Below, in pieces: positions 63,524 through 64,000 of a stretch of 64,000 nt of DNA. Source of the DNA: Rhizophagus clarus (lineage: Eukaryota; Glomeromycota; Glomeromycetes; Glomerales; Glomeraceae); contig BLAL01000029.1 of the NCBI GenBank assembly GCA_015698045.1, forward strand, positions 62,001-126,000, given 5' to 3'. The notes below the pieces were generated by a model, which did not search any database, was not told the origin of the DNA, and was given only the letters and a program-made list of their open reading frames with translations. Every line of letters begins with the position of its first letter. The first letter of the stretch is position 1. Position numbers and translations under genes: made by a program.

Positions 63524-64000
63524 ATTTTTTTATAGATATATAAAAGATTATATTAAAAAATCTTTGTTTAACATGTTAAAAGAACAAATATAGAAACCTT
63601 TGATGCAACAAAAAAAAAAATAAATCTGTGATAAAAAAAATAGAACGTTCTTTGATAAAAAAAAACTAAATAGTAGATCTTAGATTAAGTTTTGTCCAAT
63701 TATATTTAAGGGGTAAGATCTCTTTTTTTGAAGAAAAATTAAAATAAATTTTTTATCCGGGTCTGTGGGTAGAAAAAAAATTTATGAAAAAAAATAATTT
63801 TTTTGGCCGGGTCTGCGGATGGAAAATAAATTTATTTACAAAATTAGCCAATCATCTTTTAACGATTTGCTAAATTTTTTTTTTAAGTAAATTATTTTTC
63901 CGGGCAGCCTGGTCATATTTTACTATTTAATGTGATGAGAAACTAACTATTTTATTTATTTGGCCTAATAAATAATATATATACATAAAAGTTTTCATTA
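63524..64000. other. Non-coding stretch
   Basis: AT-rich. It has two copies of CCGGGTCTG(T/C)GG(G/A)T(A/G)GAAAA (near 63758 and 63812) about 55 bp apart. Otherwise nothing seen. It should contain the promoter of the minus-strand gene to its left. Confidence 0.5.

Overview
The window looks like nuclear DNA of an arbuscular mycorrhizal fungus (Glomeromycotina, most likely Rhizophagus or a close relative). It is AT-rich and has GT-AG introns. It carries families I remember as heavily expanded in that group: Crinkler-type effector genes, F-box/LRR genes, coiled-coil and zinc-knuckle proteins of unknown function, LINEs and hAT transposons. No database search was possible, so every family statement rests on visible motifs plus memory.

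Bases 1-15,400 hold two neighbouring virus-like mobile elements (called A and B here). Between them they carry a Gag-like capsid polyprotein with a retropepsin-like protease, a DDE integrase, a P-loop ATPase resembling the A32/FtsK-type DNA packaging ATPases of Polintons and large DNA viruses, tail-anchored coiled-coil proteins, small helix-turn-helix-like proteins and a small Cys-rich protein. No reverse transcriptase and no protein-primed DNA polymerase is visible. Element A is largely intact. Element B is decayed by premature stops. Several domain junctions sit on A8-A10 runs where the next open frame is always -1. This gene combination is the best candidate here for an undescribed system.

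Bases 15,432-18,896 are one complete hAT transposon with terminal inverted repeats and an 8-bp target duplication. Bases 18,988-24,680 hold short accessory genes: coiled coil, PD-(D/E)XK-like, SAM-domain, IQ-motif and a C2HC protein. Bases 24,985-25,953 hold a five-exon C2H2 zinc-finger gene with no visible defect, the most convincing ordinary host gene in the window. Bases 26,177-33,600 hold broken RING-finger and coiled-coil genes, a 100-bp hAT MITE with a perfect target duplication, a Crinkler gene with a nuclease-like C-terminus broken by a 7-bp duplication, and a Crinkler-header gene. Bases 34,200-42,500 hold an F-box/LRR pseudogene ending in a packaging-ATPase fragment, a decayed tyrosine recombinase, a second copy of the Cys-rich gene, and a decayed primase-helicase (archaeo-eukaryotic primase plus origin-binding-type helicase). 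The last three may be the replication and integration part of a third virus-like element.

Bases 43,600-63,500 are repeat-dominated: satellites and palindromes, fragments of a DDE-like transposase gene, a truncated LINE joined head-to-tail to a nearly full-length LINE (ORF1 with RRM-like folds and a zinc knuckle; ORF2 with endonuclease, RT and RNase H), and a 4.1-kb DNA element encoding a large protein that ends in a homeobox-like domain. Many premature stops fit C-to-T or G-to-A transitions, as expected for decay of methylated DNA.
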